From positions 450,456-514,455 of the forward strand of contig NZ_LR027602.1 of NCBI RefSeq assembly GCF_900605495.1: a stretch of DNA of 64,000 nucleotides. Reading direction: 5' to 3'. Source of the stretch: Bacilliculturomica massiliensis (GTDB lineage Bacteria; Bacillota; Clostridia; Peptostreptococcales; Anaerovoracaceae). Below, one piece after another: positions 60,531 to 64,000 of the stretch. The notes under the pieces were generated by a model. The model did no database searches. It saw nothing but the letters and a program-made list of their open reading frames with translations, and was not told where the DNA came from. The position numbers and the translations under genes were made by a program. Each line of letters starts with the position of its first letter. Position 1 is the stretch's first letter.

Positions 60531-61949
60531 TCAACGCAGATGCTTTTCGATCAGATCCAGATAGGTATCCAGATTTTCCGCCCTGGAAAAAATGGCGCGG
60601 GCCAGCGTGGCGTTGCCGCCGCCCTTGCCCTGATAGATCTCTGCGTTCTCACGGACCAGTTTTCCGCAGTCCGGCTGTCCTCCGGAGACGAGCAGCGCGG
60701 TATTTTCCCGCTCCGCCACCAGAATGAGGAGCCCGGAGACGGCGTCGGCTGTGCGGCGGCCCAGGGTCTGGAGATCGTCTATGCTGAAATAATCGTAGCG
60801 CATGGTGACGACGGGGACTGATCTTCCGCAGGCCAGGATCCTGACGCTGCCGTCACTGTCCTCACTGCTGCAGCTGCCGGCGCTGGTTCCGATGCTGTCT
60901 GTCCCGGCGCTGCCTGCTCCGGCGCGTCCGCGCTCCAGGGCGCCGCCGGGGCTGTAGATCTGCTCGATGACGTCCGCCTGCCTACTGATGAGCGTTTTCT
61001 TCAGATCGTACAGTTCCTTGCGCACAGCGCCGTTTTTGTTTTCCTGGACTTTGATCTTTTCCATCAGCTGTGTTGGATCAGCCGAGTATTGTGCGCCCAG
61101 AGCAGAGACGATGCGGTGCTTCAGTACAAAATCTGCGAAGGCGGTCTGACCGGCCTTTACAGTGAAGCGGGTCATTCCCTTGTAAGCTTCCGCCTTGATG
61201 ATCTTGATGAGACCCACCTGGCCGGCGGTCTTGGGATGCGTGCCGCAGCAGGCCACGCAGTCGGCGGGGTTTTCCGGACTGCCCACGCAGACGATGGTGA
61301 TATCCTCCTCGATAGCCAGCGCTTTGCGCAGAGGCATGGCGGCTGCGTCTTCCCTCCTGTCGAAATGGAGAACGGTGACCGGGACATTGGACCACACGGC
61401 CTTGTTGGCCAGCAGTTCCGCACGGTCGATCATTTCCTGGGTAAATTCGGTGAACTCCGGCCGTTCTTCCAGATTGATGTCGATGGTCATGTAGTCGTCT
61501 CCCATGTGGAAGCCGCGGTTTACACCGCCGAACTCCTGGTAGAACATACCGGACAAAATGTGTTCTCCGCAGTGCATCTGCATGTGAAGGAACCGGCGGT
61601 TCCAGTCGATCTGGCAATGCACGGGCCGCCGCACGGTTTCGGGATCATCCAGCCCGGCGTTGCGCATGAGGGCGGCAATATCCGTGGAAGGAGCTGAGAC
61701 CTGATGATAGACGACGCCGTCCTTCTCAAATACGTAGAAAACGGGATAGTCGCCTACAAAGCCGGTGTCGCAGGGCTGGCCTCCGCCTTCCGGGAAGAAT
61801 ACGGTGCGGTCCAATACGACCAGAAATGTGTTTTCCTGCTTCTTTGCACCCAGTTCGGTCATTTCCCCACGGTCGTAAACTGCGGCGAGAAGGGTGCTGT
61901 CGCATTGACGCAGATCCACATCTTCCCTGTATAGTTTTATAGTTTTCAT
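60531..61949 (-). CDS. Alanyl-tRNA editing protein, AlaX-L type with DHHA1 domain
   Basis: The 472-residue protein hydrolyses mischarged tRNA-Ala (Ser or Gly) in trans. It shows the N-terminal barrel (LDRTVFFPEGGGQPCDTG), the zinc motif H126-CGE-H130 with the distant CCGTHP, and a C-terminal DHHA1 domain (VSGGQPDCGKLVRENAEIYQGKGGGNATLARAIF). A coiled linker carries a Gly/Ser-rich stretch (about residues 335-365) that looks like a repeat expansion. No aminoacylation domain is present, so it is not AlaRS. It is a single gene; nothing else is evident in the 61950-62263 gap. Confidence 0.9.
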   Translation of the reverse strand: MKTIKLYREDVDLRQCDSTLLAAVYDRGEMTELGAKKQENTFLVVLDRTVFFPEGGGQPCDTGFVGDYPVFYVFEKDGVVYHQVSAPSTDIAALMRNAGLDDPETVRRPVHCQIDWNRRFLHMQMHCGEHILSGMFYQEFGGVNRGFHMGDDYMTIDINLEERPEFTEFTQEMIDRAELLANKAVWSNVPVTVLHFDRREDAAAMPLRKALAIEEDITIVCVGSPENPADCVACCGTHPKTAGQVGLIKIIKAEAYKGMTRFTVKAGQTAFADFVLKHRIVSALGAQYSADPTQLMEKIKVQENKNGAVRKELYDLKKTLISRQADVIEQIYSPGGALERGRAGAGSAGTDSIGTSAGSCSSEDSDGSVRILACGRSVPVVTMRYDYFSIDDLQTLGRRTADAVSGLLILVAERENTALLVSGGQPDCGKLVRENAEIYQGKGGGNATLARAIFSRAENLDTYLDLIEKHLR

Positions 61950-62263
61950 ATGGTTTGATTCCTTTCGTCGTTCTGAAAAAACAGCGCAGATTGCGGCTTT
62001 TGCAGCTATTTTACGGGCCGCGCTCTATCTGTTATTGTACTCTGAAAAAAACGCCGTGTAAATAAAAATGGCTTTCGCGTCCTCTTGCCTTTTGTTTTCG
62101 ACTCTAGTATACTGAAAACGCCAAATTAATACCTGTATCTGATTCAATTCAATTCTGTATATTTAAATGTTTGGGGTCGCCCCAGCTGGCGGAAAGACGC
62201 GCCAATGCGGGGGCGTACTTGTTTTGTGCGCTTTGCATGCGCAGAGAGGGAGAAGGATAGTCC

Positions 62264-62917
62264 TTGAAAAAATATGGTTTGAGAACGGTGAAAGCGGCTT
62301 TGGGCCTGGCGATCTGCGCCTTTGGAACGTATTTGTCCATCAGGGCGAATATCGGTCTGGCGCCCTGGGACGCTTTCAGCATTGGCGTATCCAATATCTC
62401 GGGCGTTTCCTACGGAACGGTGGTGGTCGTGACAGGACTCATCGTTTTGATCGCTGATATCGTGATGAAAGAGAAACTTGGGATCGGAACGCTGCTGGAT
62501 ATTGCCATCGTCGGAAAGACGGTGGATTTTTACACGTGGCTGGACCTGGTGCCGCAGCAGCACAGCCTGGCGATGGGACTGCTCATGATGGTGGCGGCCC
62601 AGTTTATTCTAGCCTTCGGTATCTACATATATATGAGCGCTGCGCTGAGCTGCGGCCCCAGAGACGCCCTGATGATCGGTATCGGCAAACGGCTGAAGCG
62701 GATCCCGGTGGGCGCGGTCCGTACCTTGATGGAAGCTGTAGTGCTTTTGGTAGGATGGCTTTTAGGGGCCAAGATCGGCGTCGGAACGGTGGTGGCAGTG
62801 GTGGGCCTTGGTATGTGTATCCAGATCGTCTTCAGCGCGGCGAAATTTGACGCCGAGGCTGTAGTGCACGACGGATTCGCAGAGATGCTGCCGGCTGCCC
62901 GGGTGCCGGCGGAATAG
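62264..62917 (+). CDS. YczE/YyaS/YitT-family membrane protein
   Basis: The 217-residue protein has five transmembrane helices and the family signatures ALGLAICAFGTYLSIRANIGLAPWDAFSIGVSNISGVSYGTV and GPRDALMIGIGKRLKRIPVGAVRTLMEAVVLLVGWLLGAKIGVGT. Members are of unknown function. The start is TTG 62264 with GGAGAAGGA upstream. It is followed by a terminator at 62993. Confidence 0.87.
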   Translation: MKKYGLRTVKAALGLAICAFGTYLSIRANIGLAPWDAFSIGVSNISGVSYGTVVVVTGLIVLIADIVMKEKLGIGTLLDIAIVGKTVDFYTWLDLVPQQHSLAMGLLMMVAAQFILAFGIYIYMSAALSCGPRDALMIGIGKRLKRIPVGAVRTLMEAVVLLVGWLLGAKIGVGTVVAVVGLGMCIQIVFSAAKFDAEAVVHDGFAEMLPAARVPAE

Positions 62918-62992
62918 ACGGAGTACGGAACGGCACAGAATAGAAAGTGAAGAAAAGGGAACGTTAAGCGAAAGTTTTGATGCAGACAAAGT

Positions 62993-63037
62993 AAAAACGG
63001 AGCGGATCGTCGGAGCGGATGATCCGCTCCGTTTTGC
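62993..63037 (+). terminator. Terminator after the YczE-family gene
   Basis: AAAACGGAGCGGATC and GATCCGCTCCGTTTT form a 15-bp stem with a 12-nt loop, ending in TTTT. Confidence 0.85.
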
Positions 63038-63126
63038 TGTGCGCAGCAGTTTTGCAGAGGGTCGTGGTGTGAGGCGGGGTCAGGCGGCCGGGGAGGGTGG
63101 CTGGACAGGGGCGAGGGGGGGGCGAA

Positions 63127-63280
63127 ACAGGCGGATGGATCGGAATGGAACTCGGGGCGGAGCCGGACAAGGGCAGCGTCAGGCGAGACAGGCGGATGGC
63201 TAGGTATGGAGCTCAGGGCGGAGCCGGACAAGGGCACAGACAGGCGGATGGCTAGGAATGGAACACGGGGCGAGGACATG
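63127..63280 (+). repeat. Imperfect tandem repeats of about 52-61 bp
   Basis: Three copies begin ACAGGCGGATGG (63127, 63188, 63240) and share GGGCGGAGCCGGACAAGGGC. They lie in the gene-free 62918-64000 stretch, upstream of hairpin element copy 4. Confidence 0.75.
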
Positions 63281-63367
63281 GCAAGGGAGGAGCCGGGCTG
63301 GCCTGGGGCGGCCGGGGAAAGAAGGGCAGAGCCGGGCGTCGTGTTGATCTTCCGCCTTCCGGCTATC

Positions 63368-63543
63368 GGGATAGGTGAAAACGGCAAAAAAAATGAAAAA
63401 ACACCGAAAAACACGGGATAAACAGCGGGAATCCTTCTGATTTTGCTGCAAAATGGGTGAGAACTCAAGAAAAAATTGATTTTCACCCATTTGAGAACTC
63501 TCTTTCGGTGAAACTGAGAAAAAAATGAAGATTTCCCCCATTC
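63368..63543 (+). repeat. Dispersed 175-bp hairpin element, copy 4
   Basis: It begins GGATAGGTGAAAACGGC plus an A-run. The central hairpin pairs AAATGGGTGA with TCACCCATTT, a compensated version of the stem in copies 2 and 3. The third segment reads TTTCGGTGAAACTGAGAAAA and the end CCCCCATTC. Confidence 0.8.
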
Positions 63544-63696
63544 GTTCTCGCCTTTGGCGGAAGGGGATGTATGTGGAGACGACTGGCGGCAGTTGAAGGC
63601 GACCGGAATTGGAAAAGCGACGGCCGGGGGGATCCGCCGGAAACATAGAGCGGCCGCAGGGAATAAGAGGAATGTTATTAATGTAACGATTTCATA

Positions 63697-63725
63697 TTGA
63701 CAACAGGGGAAAAGGGCGGTACAAT
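63697..63725 (+). promoter_or_regulatory. Strong sigma-A promoter with no clear gene
   Basis: TTGACA (63697-63702) and TACAAT (63720-63725) are 17 nt apart. Downstream is only a doubtful 46-residue frame from 63742 without a ribosome site, then tandem repeats. It may drive a non-coding RNA or a gene beyond the window. Confidence 0.5.
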
Positions 63726-63819
63726 CAAAACGAAAAGAAAAATGGAATTTATAATTCTGCATTGTGGAATGAGCGGCCGCTCTTGCCTTGCGAATAGGTG
63801 TGGGCAGCATTTTGGGGCC

Positions 63820-64000
63820 CCGGCTCGGTCTCGGCCTGGCTTGGAAGCATGGCCGTCTCCGGGTTCCGACCCGGCTTGACCGGTCTAGACAGCTTGGCCG
63901 CCGCTGGGATCCGGCTCGGTCTCAGCCTGGCTTGGACAACATGGCCGTCTCCGGGTTCCAACCCGGCTTGACCGGTCTAGACAGCTTGGCCGCCGCTGGA
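63820..64000 (+). repeat. 91-bp tandem repeat at the window edge
   Basis: Two nearly identical 91-bp units (63820-63910 and 63911-64000, continuing past the edge) contain CCGGTCTAGACAGCTTGGCC and CCGGCTCGGTCTC. Only a few substitutions separate them. Confidence 0.9.

Overview
The window reads as chromosome of a GC-rich, amino-acid-fermenting member of the Clostridia (Bacillota). This is inferred from scpA/scpB, a YtqB/MnmM-type methyltransferase, consensus sigma-A promoters, strong AGGAGG ribosome binding sites, and above all a lysine-to-butyrate fermentation cluster with other oxygen-sensitive enzymes. I do not try to name a genus. The taxon call is inference; the gene calls rest on motifs read in the translations.

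Layout. 1-12.8 kb is mostly housekeeping: a truncated NhaC-type antiporter, scpA-scpB, an EamA exporter, a D,D-carboxypeptidase, a PyrK-like flavoprotein next to a Crp/Fnr regulator and thioredoxin, a Cof phosphatase, an MnmM-like methyltransferase, an FAD oxidoreductase and a DUF6930-like protein. 12.9-21.4 kb is a GntR-controlled catabolic locus with a dimethylargininase-like hydrolase, an aminotransferase, a sodium:solute symporter, a 2-hydroxyacid dehydrogenase, an arginine-deiminase-like enzyme and a RocB-like M20 hydrolase. It looks like a pathway for a guanidino or ureido compound. 21.5-24.6 kb holds a small membrane protein, tRNA-Ala(GGC) and a diguanylate cyclase.

24.7-37.3 kb is the lysine fermentation cluster. 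kal is divergent from a sigma-54 activator whose sensor domain is a degenerate copy of the pathway enzyme Kdd. Then follow kdd, kamA, kamB, kamC, kamD, kamE and atoD-atoA. Near-perfect -24/-12 promoters (TGGCAC-N5-TTGC) precede both kal and kdd. The cleavage enzyme gene kce is not in the window.

37.5-46.4 kb carries a YitT protein, two paralogous LysR regulators facing tail to tail, proC, an NSS transporter with its 31-residue small subunit, ppnP and a DUF362 protein. 46.9-52.5 kb is a striking operon: a four-subunit 2-oxoacid:ferredoxin oxidoreductase, a 4-hydroxybutyryl-CoA dehydratase (all four iron-sulfur ligands present) and an aminotransferase. Together they suggest conversion of an amino acid through a 2-oxoacid and an acyl-CoA to a crotonyl-CoA-type product. 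An IclR regulator follows, then an SBP-domain histidine kinase and NtrC-type regulator that probably drive a TRAP transporter from a third sigma-54 promoter. 60.5-64 kb has an AlaX-type editing protein, a YczE-family membrane protein and a repeat-rich, gene-poor end.

Across the window lies a roughly 175-bp dispersed element in four copies (about 8.2, 22.4, 40.6 and 63.4 kb). It has inverted ends and hairpins whose stems covary between copies. It often sits beside GC-rich minisatellite-like tandem repeats.
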